Positions 25,840-40,200 of a stretch of DNA of 64,000 nt are shown here, piece after piece. Where the stretch lies: assembly GCA_905221605.1 (NCBI GenBank), contig CAJNDS010002472.1, positions 1 to 64,000 of the forward strand, given 5' to 3'. A program made the position numbers and the translations under genes. The notes under the pieces were generated by a model that saw only the letters and a program-made list of their open reading frames with translations, was not told the origin of the DNA and did no database searches. Numbering within the stretch: the first letter of the stretch is position 1; each line of letters begins with the position of its first letter. This DNA comes from Symbiodinium natans. Lineage: Eukaryota; Sar; Dinophyceae; Suessiales; Symbiodiniaceae.

Positions 25840-26830
25840 TGGTGTGGACTTCATGCCTGCGCGATCCGAAGCATTGCTTAGAAGAATGCATCATGCTGTG
25901 GACATGGCAGAACCCGGTAATCTGCATGCGTATGGCACGACCTGGGACAGAAGCAACCTGCCTTGACTCAACCGGCAACCAGCTACTATTGAGCAGGGCC
26001 GCGCAGCATGCAAACGCTGTTGCTGGGCAGGCGTGCCAAGGTGCTGATCGAGATGCTGTTGGTTGACACACGGCAGTGTCTGGCTTTTCAACATCACGCC
26101 TGTCACGCCTCTCTGATTTGCATACTCGCCAAGTCACATGGCAAACTGGAAATATGCGTGCCTCGAAATTGCACAGGCTCTTGATGAAGAAAGGCACACT
26201 TACGACATAGCACATATGAGAGGAATCCTGTCGCGGCAGAGAACGGTTGGCTGCGCCATGCTGGCTCGGGTGTGTTTCTTACACGGCACAATCCGAAGCT
26301 TGCTGGCCGAACCTGGTAATCTGCATGCTTATAGCAAGACCTGGGACAGAAGCAACTCAACATAAAGATCCATATTAAGTTTGTCCCTGCTCCGCAGGAA
26401 GTTGGAGCCAGTCCAGGATTTGTGGGAGGGCGGCCAGCGCGTGCTGGCTTCGGCTGCTGGGATGCTCACTGTTGGCATGGCAGGTACAGGTCCGCACATC
26501 CTCAAGATTGGCTTCAGGCTGGCGGCTTGTACGCTCGCATGTCCATGATAGCGAGCTTCGACGAAGCGGAGCTTTAGGAACACAACTTGCTCTTGTTGAA
26601 ACCAGCTGCCATTGAGCGAGTGAGTCTTGCAACGCAATGCTGCTGCTGATGTGCGGGCTTGCCGAGGCGCATATCTGCTGGTCGAGACGCTGTTGGATGA
26701 CGGACATGACAGAAGCTGGCTTTTCTTCTCGTTCCTCTGATTTGCATGTTTGCCAATTCACATTGCTCCCTAGACATGTCGGATGCTTTGTCGTGAAATT
26801 GCAAATAGAATTATTGCAATTTTCTCTGGT
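25840..26830. repeat. Diverged tandem duplication (~400-630 bp)
   Basis: Blocks repeat in order. The block ggtaatctgcatgc-tat-gc-cgacctgggacagaagcaac lies at 25917-25958 and in variant form at 26311-26358. The block gctg-tcgaga-gctgttgg-tgac followed by ctctgatttgcat and aaattgca lies at about 26041-26172 and 26678-26806. The units are old and interrupted by indels. No coding frame is preserved across them. Confidence 0.6.
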
Positions 26831-29800
26831 TTCCGAATGGAGATGATCCCACCCCGCCGCGCCGTACATTTTTCAAGAACTCCTCCTCATGCGACAGGTC
26901 CACGTCAGATCCGCGTCAGATGGTGCTGCTTCGAAGTGAAGTTTAAACTTGTCGCAGATAACCAACAGGCCAAGTTAAGCTCTGTGGCCGAGGCTGGCTG
27001 CAGTGCACAGACGCATTGTGAGAGAACGGCGAGTCTCTGAGTCCGCATCATGGGTCGCTGAACTCTGCGCGGTTAGCTTGGAAGGCCGATGTAGAGGGTA
27101 AAGCTGATGTGATCCTAGCCAAGCCTTCTTGGGCAATTTTAAAAGCGCTGCTGCTAGTTGCGTAGATCAAAATGATCGAAGGCCCGACACCAGACCCGCA
27201 TCACAGGCTGCTTCTTTTCCGTCAAATTCAGGGCTCAGTGGCTGGGAGCAACGATGATATGCTCACAGACTTTACAGCTGAAGCTGCAAGGCATGTGGGA
27301 GGTCAACAGCATCGAATGTGGCGTTGAAGAGTCGTGTGGGTGCGACGGACAAAGCCGACGACATGTGACCATGGCCGGCCCAGATAGAAAGAACAGCTGC
27401 CCAGCTCGACCAGCAGACCAAGTTGAAGGCCCCAAGTTGTGCCATTCCATGCGTGAGGTCCACGTCCAAGGTCGTATAGTCGTATAGTTAAACTGGGATC
27501 ATCTTCTGCGATGGTGCTGCTTTGCCTTCTGCAGGCACCTCCGCCAACTGCATGTGCCAGAGACCGAAGCCATGCCTCATGCGATGCTGCAGCAGCTGTG
27601 CTGAAAGCTGGGACGTCATCGGAAGGCTCATGTGGACGGCAAAGTTGACTATGTGTGCCCAGTCATTTTGAAATCTGCTGGCCACGAGAAAGATCTATAT
27701 GAGAGCCAGCAAATTGATGACTGGCGAACAACACAGACAGAAAGTGCAAAACGAGATGGGACCAGCACAGGAAACCATGTGCAACTCTTCGAAGTTCCCT
27801 AGCTCCCTCCGCGTGAGGGATTGGAGGGTGTGGTGTTCAAAGGCGGGAGTTGTGTCGAAGCCTGGGCTTAGGCAACAAAGAACTCATCCCCCCATGCCCG
27901 CACGGGGAACACGGCGGCTTGGCTGCTTGGCCTGTTTGGGCTTCACTGCCATGGATCATGGATCGGTATGTATGGTATATTGTTCCTCCTTTGAGCTTCC
28001 GGGCCTCAAGGAAAGCACAACCTGAATCTGAAGCTAGCAGCAAACACACTCTACTAGCCTTAAGGTACCAAACAAGCCTGAGTCAGTTGGGATACCCACT
28101 GCAAGTTCGTGCCCCGTGTCACCAATGCTGGGTTCGGGCATCAGCCGACAGGGTGGTAGAGCCTTTACAAGGCTGCTCATGGCGTGGCGCAAACGGTCGT
28201 AGCCGGACTGTGTCCCAAACTTGCTGAAATCAGGGAGACTGCGAACGAGCGAAAGCAAATTTTTGTTCAACACAAGGGGAGGCAACACTTAGACCGGGCA
28301 AGCCGGGCACACAAAACTAAGTTCGTCTACGCCCCGTGCTAACTGCCCTGGCCTTCTGCTAACTTCATCTAACCTTACCTGAGTTCGCAGAATCTACTCA
28401 GGTGACCCCCGGTGCCCTGTGTGAACCTATCCTCGGGTTTACCGGAGGCTGTTCTGGCCCATAGCATGCCCATAGCTTAGCTCGAGAAACACATGGGACA
28501 TCAAACTGCTGCGCCGGCATTCCTGCCAAGTGAATCGTGCCGCATCCTGTCCCTTTGGGAAAAGTTGGATGTCGTCCTCAAATCCCAGGCCATTTACATG
28601 TCAAAGCAGAGCCCAACGCATCCAAAAACTTGCCCATACGCTGTCGCCTCACCTTCAGATTCGTTGACAGCTCGAGTGTTGCGATGCCTGCTCACGACGT
28701 TTTGCATCACGAAGCAAGAGCCACAAGCGTGGCAAGAGTGTGGCAAGTCTGACGACATCATGCGCTGCTGTCTCTATCATGACAGTATGCAAGACTTGCA
28801 ATGACTAAACCTTGGCGTGCTCAAGGAAGGTTGCTCGATTGGAATGCATGGCGCGAGGTCAGCGACATGGCAGCGATGCGGCAGCGACGTGCACCAGCTT
28901 CCACCTCCCTTCTGTGCTTAAGGCTTGTTGTGGGAGGTGTCGGAACGGAAGCCAAAGAGGAGTATCATGGCAAGCATTTTGGCGTGCCAAGACGCCAACA
29001 GATGTAGTTCTGGCCTTCTGTGCCTCATGCCTTTAGCTCGTCTCGGCTGCATGAGACTCCACGCGTCATGGGCATCAGAACCTGCACGAATCTCTCACGC
29101 AGGCGCTGGGGACTGTCAAGCAGCGGACGTCCCCGGGTTGGTACAAATCGGTGTTGCAGATGCAAAGCTACATCAGGCTGGGTCAGTGAAGATCGGTTGC
29201 AGCATTCCAGTTTCAGGCGCACTGTGCGACTGGCAAGGAGCTAGGTCGGCCGGACGAAATGGTCTGAAAGTTGCCTCTCAAGTCGGGCCCATCAAGAAAA
29301 AATGAACGCGGCAACATTAGGTTCACTGCAAGTTTCATGAAGTGGCGGTGGTGCTGCTGCTGCATTCAATGTCAGCTGCGCGCACGCGCATATTATTGTC
29401 TCTGCAATATCCAGAGCATGAAGAGAGAAGCGCGGTTCGGGTAGGTCAGACAAGCTCCAGTTCACGTCATCGACACCCCATGCCCAACGTTGCAACTGCT
29501 TCGTACCTCGGACCGTGCACGTGCCCAGTTGGCAGAATGGAGTGTGCAAGTATAGGGGTAACAGGGGTCGTGCTTCTACAGTCTGGCTGTGAGGAACCTA
29601 CCACCACCCCGAAGCCACTACAAGCCCCCATCACAGAGTGACCGCAGATTGAATTGGAAGCCTCTTGGCCTAGGAGTCACAGAATTTGACGTAGACTCCA
29701 GACACATGCCCATCAGGGTTTCAACTTTTGATTTCCTCGGACAGGTGCTGGTGAGAACAGCTTGAGGACAAGAGACATGTAGGGCTGTGCTCCAGGTCTC

Positions 29801-32800
29801 CAAATATCTGACATTTTGCAAGCTGACGACTGTCAAAAGTACTGCCAACTGAAGCCGTTCCATGCGAGTTTGTGCATCTGGCTTACCCCCGAAAGCTAGC
29901 CATGCTGATTTCAGCATGTTTGGGTGAAGCGGGGCATGGAGAACGTGGCAAAACTCTGTAGCAGGAGGGAGGTGCTGTGGAAGGAGACAGCCTCTCGCCC
30001 GGGTGCTGGCAATCCCCGAAGCCGACAAACGTTGCTCAACTTGAGGGCATGTTTCATAGAGTCGTGTCTAATCGAAGCTTGTTGAGGCCAATGGGCATGT
30101 TCGAGGGAAGGCGCAGTCGAAGCGCACTGGTCCGGCTAGAGTCCGGCGCAAGACAACTATTGCTGCTGTGCGTGTTGTATAGGGTGAGCCCGCGGATGCC
30201 CCATCTGAGCATGCTTCGACGACCCTCGCAGAAAAAATGCGAAACACGCCGCTTCAATAGAGGGTGTTTTGCCACTATTGGGGCTTTGTTTTCTATGCGT
30301 GTGGGCTTCTGTACTGTAACTTGCACTGTTCTACATCGCGGAATCCAAATTGAGAACTGTTGGGCGGTTCATGTCAGCACCAATGAAGCATGGGAGTCTG
30401 CTGCGGCAGCACAGGTTCGCTTGATGAACGCCTTCCTGCACGGGAAGTGACAACTTTGAGGGCAGCTTTGGATAGATCAAGCATTCCGCTGCAAGCTCTT
30501 CAAGGTCAAAGGACGCTATTGTTTCTGAAAACGTAACAGCAAGCAAAAACAACCACCGCGGCACAGCATGCCACCTCAATGAGGTGAGAGAGAGAGGCAG
30601 CGACCTACGACACCCCGTGGTTCAGGATGCGTCCACCCCGACATCGAGGCAGAGAGCAGAGGCGGCGGCAGGGCGAACTCCCGACACCAGAGGAAGTCTC
30701 CGGCGTCCTGCAAGAACTTCAGCACCCTGCGTGCCAATGGGCCGAAGCAATCTGTACAGAGGGAGGCTTGACGGACCCAAGCGGAGGCCAGGCAAGGAAG
30801 TGCGACAGATCAAGTGTGTGCTCTAGCGAATCGAAGCATCCTCTTCTTGGTCATTTCAGGAAGTTCGGCTCTGCTGGATTTCCAGCAGGAAGGCATGGCA
30901 ATGTTTGGTTCAGTGCGAGCTCTGTGAAGATGATTGACAGGTTGATCAAAATCATTTCCCAGAAGGACTTTTAGATCAACCTCACATGGTGAAGCGGAAG
31001 GGCCGCTCACAGGACGAGCCCTGCGCAGCGAGGCATCCTGGTGCTCACATGCTGTGCACGTCACGTCTCATGCACAGCGTGGCTGAAGCTATGCGCGCAA
31101 GCAATTGCAATCCCTCTTCGGGCAGGTGATCGCTGCAACAAAGGGATGGATCCTGATGCTATGGTGCCGTGATCGAACAAAGAAGGAGAAGACCTTTGAC
31201 AAGCCGGCTAGTTAGCTGCGCCTAGCCTGTATATGGCCTAGAGGCTAGGCACGACTTCATCACGCGAATCTCAGGTCTGAGTGCTCTGGGCCCTGCATGG
31301 GTCGTCCTGATCCCGCAGCCGCATCCAACTGCAGCAGCTACAGGACAGCATGAAAGTGAGAGATTTCCACCAAAACGAGGAGCAAAGGACGAAACTGAAG
31401 AGCTAATAAGTGCATTGTTCTCGCGATGGAACACTTTCATTATTTTCATGTTTTCTAAACTTGCATTTCACCACGACAATTCAACACAACTTTCATTCGC
31501 TTCATGAGCTTCGGACTCCGGGCACAAAGTAGAGTCCCATGCCACTGCCTGCGTTGCATCAGCAAAGCTCTTTGAACCCGTTGTTCGAGTGTTGAGGAAT
31601 AGGAGATCGCTTCATATTTCCAGCTATTATAAGCCTTGCTACACGGCCAAACGGCTCGACCAAATGGCCAGTTGCCACTTGATGCAAGTCAATCACCTTC
31701 CAGACAAGGACGTTTTGTCAACAATTGTCGGCTTGAGCTGCGCGACGAAGCAGGGGCCCTGCATCAAGCCCCGAATCAAGTCAGGACATGTTCTCTTGCT
31801 CGTCCACATCTGAGATTTCTGCATTTTCGCCCGCAGGTCTTTCCGTTCACGTATAGGGCCTGGACACCCTATAGTACCAACAGCTCTTCAGAGCCCAGGT
31901 AAACCGGGGCTGCTTTTCGCTGCAAAGCTCAGAAGCGGACCTGCCATGGCTAGGGCGAGCAGACTGTGCAAACTGCGTGGAGTACGCTACGGCCTGGGGA
32001 ATCGGTGCACGGCTTCAAGTCACTGACGCACGAAGTAAGCGGGCATCCGGTGAATCATTTTTTGGCGTTGAATACTCTCAGATCATGGCCGATTCATCTC
32101 AGCGCCAATGAAAGAGTCTGCTGCGGCGGTAACTCAGTATGCATGCATTTGGCTGGAGAGCGCCAAGTTGTTGGAAGTCAGGCTTTGGAATTTGTATCAG
32201 CAGTGCGGCGGCTTGGCACGTAGAACATGCACGTTTTGCCGCAAAAACCTGCGTCGTGCGATTTGGAGCAAAGGCATCTGAGAGAAGGGCCTTGGCCTTA
32301 GCCGACGTGGCAGCATAATTACTCTCAAGCTTGGCAGGAACGATCACAACTCGCCATCTAAGCTATTGACTGACAAACCCCCACCTCAGTGACTGCTCGG
32401 ATGCTGGTCCGCTCCGAAACAGGCCGCCGGACCATCAATTCACCGCACTTGAAGCTTGGTGCGGCTTCCAGCACGATGCAACTTTGGAAGCTGGAAGAGA
32501 AAAGAACTCATGCTAAGCTGCATATCTTTACAAGCGCCTGTTCCCCAATCAACTGCTTAGAGTTGGGCTGTTTACGGATTTTGGGGGTGACAAGTAGCCC
32601 TGAAGCGGGCAGCTCACTGCTTGGCACTGGTGCCGCGAGCCCTGAACGGTAGCCTCGGGCTCCACGTGCTGGGCCTTGACAGCTTCGGCACATGCTGAGA
32701 GCCTTGACGGCGACGAAGCCCACGAGTTGTGTCTCTTTTGTTGATGCCTCCGAGGCAGGGAGACCCTCGCTTGAACTCGACTTTGAAGAAGGGACCCGCT

Positions 32801-35800
32801 CAAAAGTAAAAACGGTAGGTGCGACGTCAACATCGTTGCTTTGCTTTGTGTGCGTTGACCTAGCAAAGCTGGCATCGCTTGCTTGGGCAGGCTGTCATGT
32901 AGACCTGAAGGGATGGCTGGGTGACAAGACCATTTAGTCCGCTTACGTTCCGGGTCGGCAGAGTGAAAGCCCAACACTCTCAATTGTGGCCCTGCCAGCT
33001 GCCAACACACCTGCGTTGCTCCGAAAGGCAAGTCCTTTGGACAGCCTCAGTGACCAAACAAATCAGTGTCTGAGCCGCATCCCCAAATCACTGTCCCAAG
33101 ACATGTGCAAACATGTGCAAACATGTGCAAACCTTGAGGCTTCGAAGATCTTCGAAGGCTTCGGGATGCACGAAACCACGAAACTTTGACGACTTGACGC
33201 CAGGGCTGCAGTATCTGCACATGTGTTGCGAGCATATGTTCAAGGCGTTCTGCTGCGTGACGCTGCATGGTTGAAGCCAGGACTACTACAGTCAGCAAAT
33301 GCAGTGTGCGGCACAGTTTCGGGCAAAATGCCGTTTCAAGCATGTACGCATCTTTGGCATGAACGGCGCCGTGTTGATGTGCTGTTGATGTCCGCATTGC
33401 TGTCTTTCACAGGCACCCTGAGCAAACGCGGGCGGTTGGCTAGCTGCGAAGAGGCTGCGTGGAGTCATGGAGCACCAGGTTAATACAAACTGGGCCCTGT
33501 CCCCTTAATTGCTTTCTCCCTGTCATGCGAGATGGGGTCTATACGGATGCCCACAGCCAAAGCGCAACAGCCGGTGCGTCCTCAAGCATCATTACGACTG
33601 CAGGCAGTGCAACAACGTTGACTTAACCACGCCTTATGCCTTAAAGGCAAGTCCCAGTATACCCCAAACCCCCCAAATCTCAGTACCCTGAGCCATGCAA
33701 CTGCACCTCTCCAAGCCAAAGGCCGGTAGAAACCTAACAATCGGCTATTCTTATCCAAGCATCGGCCCAGGTGAATGCACTCTAAAATGTCTTGAAGTCT
33801 GCGGTCACTCATGTATTTGCGCACATGAAACGCCGCCTCAATTGTCAATACAAGCCGGTGTGTGGGGTCCCCTTCATGCCGTGAGGTGGACGTGCGTGGG
33901 GATTTTTCACAGCTACGTGCCGCCAGCCGAAGCGTCCCGGCCCTCGCGTCCTCGAACGTCCTTACGCAAGCACTGGGCCAACAATGCAGATGGAGCCGAT
34001 CCCTTCCTGGAACGTTTTGAACTCAGATGGTTCGGTAAGAACTGAAAGCCGTGAACTGAAGGACAATCAAGCCCAATGGAACAAGTGGAACCAAGAGCTT
34101 TGCGAAGATGATGCCAACAGCTGATCGGGGCCTGCCCTTGGACAGGACTCCTGGGCGCCGCAAAACCGTTAAGCGTGGCATCGATGCAAGCCGAGGTCCC
34201 AGCAGTCCGAAATACCAGAAGGCGCCCACTTGTGTGCAAAGTTCATGAGTATTGTGCATGCCGGCTGAGAGCCCGTTCTCAACACCCTCCACGAGGTTCA
34301 TGCTTACCAGGCTCGCCAGCTGAGAGTCAGAAGCCCAGTGTGTTTTCAAAACCCTATTTGAACGCCAATGATATCAGAGGATTTCATTGCTGCAGAGCGG
34401 TCTCTCTGGCAACCGAGCTCGGGTTGATCGCCGACGCATGGTCCGAATCTACGCCTCAAGGAAAAGCGGGGAAGACTGGCCAAACTTGGACACAGGTCGC
34501 CACTTGCTGCACCAGAGTGTTGCTTGCCGTAAGGTGTTCAACATGCAGAGCATGGCCATGAGTGAAGACTTCCCAACTATCGTAATTTACGTGCATCTTT
34601 GGATCATAGCAGCGATGTCGACTGAGTCGACGCAGTCGACTCTATGACGCTGGAGACTGAAGAGTCTGACAGAGTGGCCCTCAAAGTTGGACACGAGAAA
34701 CTGGAACGTTCGGGAACTTGAGGCGATCAACGAATGCCGCAATGTTGGGGTTTCCCGAACTCCACGTAGGCCACAGCGCCTGAAGTCACTCAGAGCCGCT
34801 GCTTGCAAAATGTAAAGGGTAAGCTTAAAGTGGCCCTGACACACTGGGCCTTGGATGAACTGGCAAAGACGCCCAACGACGCCCTAAGACGCCTCAAAAG
34901 CCTGGAGAAACTTTAGTCACAAAGGTCCGTTGAATGAAGCCTTTACGAATTTACGAACCCCAATCAGAACCCTTCCGCAGAGGCAAGCCTAGGCTTCCAA
35001 GCCAGCTTTTGATGTAGCTTGCCATAACTTGGACGAAGTTCTGAGTCATCTCCCCCAGAGATGTCGTTGTGTGGAAAGCCTGCGAGTATTCGGGCTTCGC
35101 CGAAAGGCTGTGAGCCGTAGCCTCTTTGTGCTATCTTTGTGCTATCCCCGCCCCCAGCCTGCCCCCGAAAATTTTGCAGCCCTAGGCAATGCACTGGAGA
35201 GATGTGCCAGCGCGACGCTTGCCTGCCTGACACAAGCAACACCTTAAATGGACCACCGCTTACTCCAACTTGCACTGCCTTCAAAGCCAAGTGATCGCCG
35301 GCGCCATGCGCCGTGATGTGACTTCGCAAGGCGATGTGATTGGACGCGTCCTCCTGCACATGGCACGCACCTGATGGGTTGAAGTTGCTGGACAGACTGA
35401 CGACAGTGGATTTGCGATACTTGGAACGAATGATGCCGAACGATACCGACTGATTGCCCGAGGCTGACAATCAGAGAGCTTCCGAGCAAAGAGCTAGGGT
35501 GGTTTGAACTTGTCATCCCACCTGCCCCAGTCTGCACCGGTCTGCACCGCCGATGCGACATGACTTCACAAGGGGACGTCACTGGTACCCTCCGCCCAGA
35601 CTCGCCGAGAACCTGCGCAGCACGGCAGTGGCTCTACCCCTTCACAGCCCGTTGTGCAGGCTGCCAGGCAGCGTGTAGACAGCACGCTATGATGCCGACT
35701 GATTGCATTCGGCTGGGCCAACGTGGAGCAGATGGACTCCATACACAGCAGGGAGGCGTGCATGCGAGGAACTCTGTGTGGTAAACCAGGTGTGGACAAA

Positions 35801-36499
35801 GGGAACACTTAGGTAAGGATAGAATGTTCGTGCAAGCATAGTAAATCAGGGGCCCGCAGTTCCGACCCTAGTTTCAACAGAAAGCTGGTTGCAGTCCCCT
35901 CATTTCAAGGCTTCGAGAATGCAAGGCCCATGCTTCGGACGCCGTGATGCAGAGATCGCGCCCCAAATGACCAACCGAAAGTGACAAAGGACCTCGTGGT
36001 TGCGCAGGCTCTGGCACATACTATACATACACTATACACTACAAAGGTTGTACGCAAGTAAGTGATACCAGGCTTTGTCCAGCACAGAGCCCTACAACAA
36101 AAAGGCATCGTTCGGCCTTTAGAAAGCTCGGATACTGCACAGGAGCGCACGGAACGTCGTGCAACGGTGTTGCTGTTTCAGTGCTGTGCCCGTGATGGGT
36201 GTACACACATATGATCACATATGTCACGCTGTGGACCCAAAGGCGCTGCCTTGAGGCCCATGAGGCCCAACATGGCAGTTCAAGAGTTCAAGAACGCTGC
36301 AACTTAAAGTGGGATATAGTGGGATGCATCATGCAGTGTCTGCTGGCATGTCACATGCACTAGTAACAGGCGGGGCCATGTGCTCGGAGGTGGCACACGA
36401 AAGATACCCTCCCGCCACGGCTCCAGCAACATCTGTCCAACCATTTCTAGTCAGTGGCCGCATACCCTTCAGGCCAGTGCCGCTCCGCGCCATCTGTTG
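26831..36499. other. Anonymous 9.7-kb stretch
   Basis: No recognisable gene was found in this interval. Small items are acatgtgcaa three times in tandem at 33101-33130; an 18-bp perfect palindrome cttcgaagatcttcgaag at 33140-33157; a cluster of three gtcgac sites at 34617-34640; and related segments with caatgaa-cat-ggagtctgctgcggc at about 30381-30410 and 32105-32130. The longest frames (minus strand about 34964-35470 and 32549-33031) show no domain. Multi-exon genes with short exons cannot be excluded by eye. Confidence 0.4.
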
Positions 36500-37267
36500 C
36501 CAGTGACTGCCAGAGGTCAAAGAGGCACGGAAAGAGCTATGCAAGGGAAATGCGGAGTAGATTCTGGTTCTGACTGCTTCATGCGAATGTCACTGCAGCA
36601 CCACGTGCTGAGCAAAAACTCATGGCAACTTTTCTCCTGACAGAATCAATGAGATCGGCTCCTTCTGACTGTGAGCGCTCACTAAATCAGCCCAATCGTG
36701 ACTGGAATTCTGTGGCTTGACCCAGTGAGCACGCTGGCCGCCTCTACAACATCCTGGTCGGTCGCAAACATGGAAGTAGCCACGGAGGACAAGCATGGTG
36801 CTATGGTAGTAGCCAAGGCAGCAAGGGATTCTTCATGCAAGCGGCTACTGCAACCCGAGGTGAATCTGTTCCGAAACTGTGCTGTCAAGCTACACACACT
36901 CTGGAAACGGAGCGTCTGCCATCGGACCAGCAACACCGCAGAACGAATCACAGCATGTCACCACCCGCATCAGATTCGGGCACGTGGCAAGCAGGACAGC
37001 TTCTCTGCGCATGGCAGGTCGACAAGGTCGACAAGGTGGCAGAGTGCTGCGCCGACCGCTGCGGGAACTTTAGTGCTACAGAAACTGCTGACGTGGGAAT
37101 GATCCAGGCCCCACAACCCTGAAACTGAAAGCTTGAAGCTCCCTTCCTAGGCACTGGAGTCACTGGAGCATGAACGATAGGTGGGGTCCCGAGGGGTTCA
37201 TGAGTCCGTTAATCGGTTAATGAGAGGATGTGGAGAACCTGATGTTGGGGTCACGAGGGCGGTTCCT
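36500..37267. repeat. Duplicated block, copy 1 (near-identical 3' part)
   Basis: From about 36731 to 37267 this matches 42064-42593 with only about ten differences over some 530 bp, including the shared tail ggtcacgagggcggttcct. The preceding ~230 bp (36500-36730) are also homologous to 41890-42063, but much more diverged and indel-rich (anchors: gaggcacggaaagagct, attctggttctgactgc, cagaatcaatgag). The sharp change in divergence suggests gene conversion or nested duplication. Confidence 0.85.
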
Positions 37268-40200
37268 CGCCCTCAGGACTCATCTGCAGGGGCATCGCCC
37301 TGCACACGCTTGGCCCATCATGGCCCCACGACAATGAAGTTGAAGGCCTCCATTCCCATGCACTGGTAGCCTTGCCCTGTCGAAAGCCTGCTTGGGGACC
37401 CTGCACCTGTTGCAGCGCATTGGCTGCATCCAAGCTTGCATGTCGCTCCAGCCTAAGAGGCCGAACAGTCTGCTTGCAGCAAGCAAGGCATCCATAGTAG
37501 CCATAGCAACAGGTCGTGCCTCAGCGCATGCAGCTTGCTTGCCTTCAGTAGGAGTAGGGAAGGAAGCTGGGTTGCGCGCGTGACGCACAGCCTTGTCTCC
37601 CATCATGTGGTATATGTGGTGACGCAGGGGGAAGCATACCGTGCAGAGAGGACGTGCCTGAAGCCTAGCCGTTGCTCCCCCTTTCGTCTTGCTCAAGGGG
37701 GAAGAAACGAACACAGAACACGGACCAAGCTTGGAGTGCGTTTTGCTTGTGCCTCGCCTGCAAGCCCTTCGAACACAGCTTCTTTCAGTGCCGGTGAATG
37801 TGAGCCTGAAGTATAGGCGCGTGCCGGTGGGGTGTTGTGTTGGCAGAGAAGCAAAGAAGCCCACACGTCATGAGGATGAGGAGTGCAGGTTCGCTGGCAG
37901 CGCTACCAGAACAGGGACTAGTAGAAGGGCCTCACCTCGTGATGGCCCGGAATGGCGACTGCCCTTCCCACTTCAGCTATCACGAGGTCTCATGTGCGAA
38001 GTTGCCTGATATCGTCATTCGCTTCATGCTTGGAACAGACGGGCAATCGCAACTGACGCTTTAACCGTGATGGTCACATGACTCCTTCCATGCTCTTCAA
38101 GCTTCCAGATCCTTCCAGCAGTCGTCGAACCTGTGCGCACTCGCAAAGCTGTTGGACGGACTTCACAGGCCATCCGAACATGTCTTTGAAGTGGAAGGGC
38201 TAACTCGAGTCTAGGGAATGTGCAAGATTACCAACTTGAGCGAGATAGGAAGTCTGATGGAGAAGGCGTGGAAGCGGATGCACCCGGGGCAAGCCTTAGC
38301 TGTCCTAGTTTCATCTTCGGTCTCTGAAATGTACATTGTGGCTCCCACCCAACTCTGCCAGAATCCAGCGCGGCAGGAGGCAGGCGGCAGAATGGTGCAG
38401 TCAAAGGCTTTGAGGTCGGCACAGCACAGAGGCGGAGGGCATGCATACGCCTTGGACCAGGGGTGCATGAGGTGCAGCGCACCTCCCCGAGAACACGCAT
38501 GGGACAGGAGGGGGTGCCCACAAGGGGCTCCGGGTATATTCAAACCCATTTTCGACATGGGTCGTCAAGTCAAGGAAGACGTGCCATAGCATGCCTAGCA
38601 TGTCTGCCTACAGATCTCCAGAATCACACAGGCATAGCCTCCCAGGCCTGTTTCGCAGTCCGCCCCACTGGAAAGAATAGGTCTCATGGTGCCACATTAC
38701 ACGTGGGTTAGCATCCAATGTCCTTGTTCATATCGAACATGTGTTGGCGTGTGTTTCACTGTCTTGCCTGGTAAAAGGAGCGAAAGACGAAGCCCTAACA
38801 TCGGCAAAGCCTTTCGTCCCAGAAGCGGCACTATCTTCGGAGGACACAAGGCAAAGGCAGGTGATTCGGTTTTGCAATTGCGGCTGTCGTGAGCCCACAG
38901 AAGCCTCAGCCTGCCCACCGCCTTCGGGCGTTCCATAGCCACTTGCCAGGAAACCCTAGATCGATTACGATATTAGGGGTACCTTAGTACGGTCCTCTGC
39001 ATAATGGGATGCTACTATTTAGGGTCTATGCTTGGGGTCCCATATTTCCGTAAACCCCCATTCGTTTGCTGCATGATCTGTCAGCATTGTCGACTCGTGT
39101 GCCCTCTATGATATGATGAGCGTTGGATCCATGCCCTTTTGCGCCATAGCGGGGGGGAGCATGCACGGGCTTGTTGCGCAGGTGATCTGGGGACTTGCCA
39201 AATTTAGGACGATGGACGTCGCAACATCCTGACTCAAAAGAGCATAGTTAGACTGGGCGTGGGCGGCACCCAAAACTAAGTTCGTCTAGGCTGCCGCCCC
39301 TTCGTGCTCAGCGTACGTGCCTCGTCTTATCTGCACTGAGTTCCGACGGGCATCTTCTTTCCATGGATTGGTTTTCCAGCTAATCACTGGGCTCTTCACA
39401 AACCTTTGCTCGGGTTCCAAAAAAGTTCGTGCTGCCCCACTGAGATCGTGGAATGGGTGTCCGCTGTCCATCAAGGTCACGACACCGTGTTTTTGAACGG
39501 ACGATGGACAGCAAGTAAGCACCTGGCCTGCCTTCCAAGCCACCATGTGATGTGCCGACGCTGTCCCGAACGCCGCGCTGCCGCGCTGATTAGATCAAAG
39601 ATTTTCTGAAGCCCAGATGCCATAATGCACGATGTGCAAGCAGTCAACACTGTGCACGATTCCTGGTTTCCGTCGATAACCCTTGCGAGCCTTCAGCACG
39701 GAAACGCAACCAGCAGCCCCAGTGCCTGTGAGATGTGGGAGGCAAGGTGAACCAGATTGGTTCATATCAGCTCCGAGTCAGCTCCCCGTCAAGCGTACGC
39801 GGGGTACATGCCATCAGCGGTTCCGGCATCGCTGGGCTGGTTGGAAACATGCAGGACGATGAATTGTCAACGAGTGTATGAGAACTGCCTGTGGCCACCT
39901 GCTGCTTTGAAGGCACGGAAGCTCACTGTGCTGTAGCCGCTGTGCCATAGCTGACATCAGCGGCTAGGCTCTCGCACTCAAACTTCCCTGTATACAGTAC
40001 GTAACATCATAGCATAAATCCTGAAAGTACATCGCACGTGCTCTTACCTGTCAAGCACAGGATGTGCACGAGACCATCAAACCCTCAAACACGTCCCAAT
40101 GGGACCGCAGGCCGCAGGGCGAAGGGCTCTGCTAGACTCGGCTAGACACAGGCTGTTGGCAGCAGTAATGGCAGTAACGGCTAGTATGTTCTACTGTGCT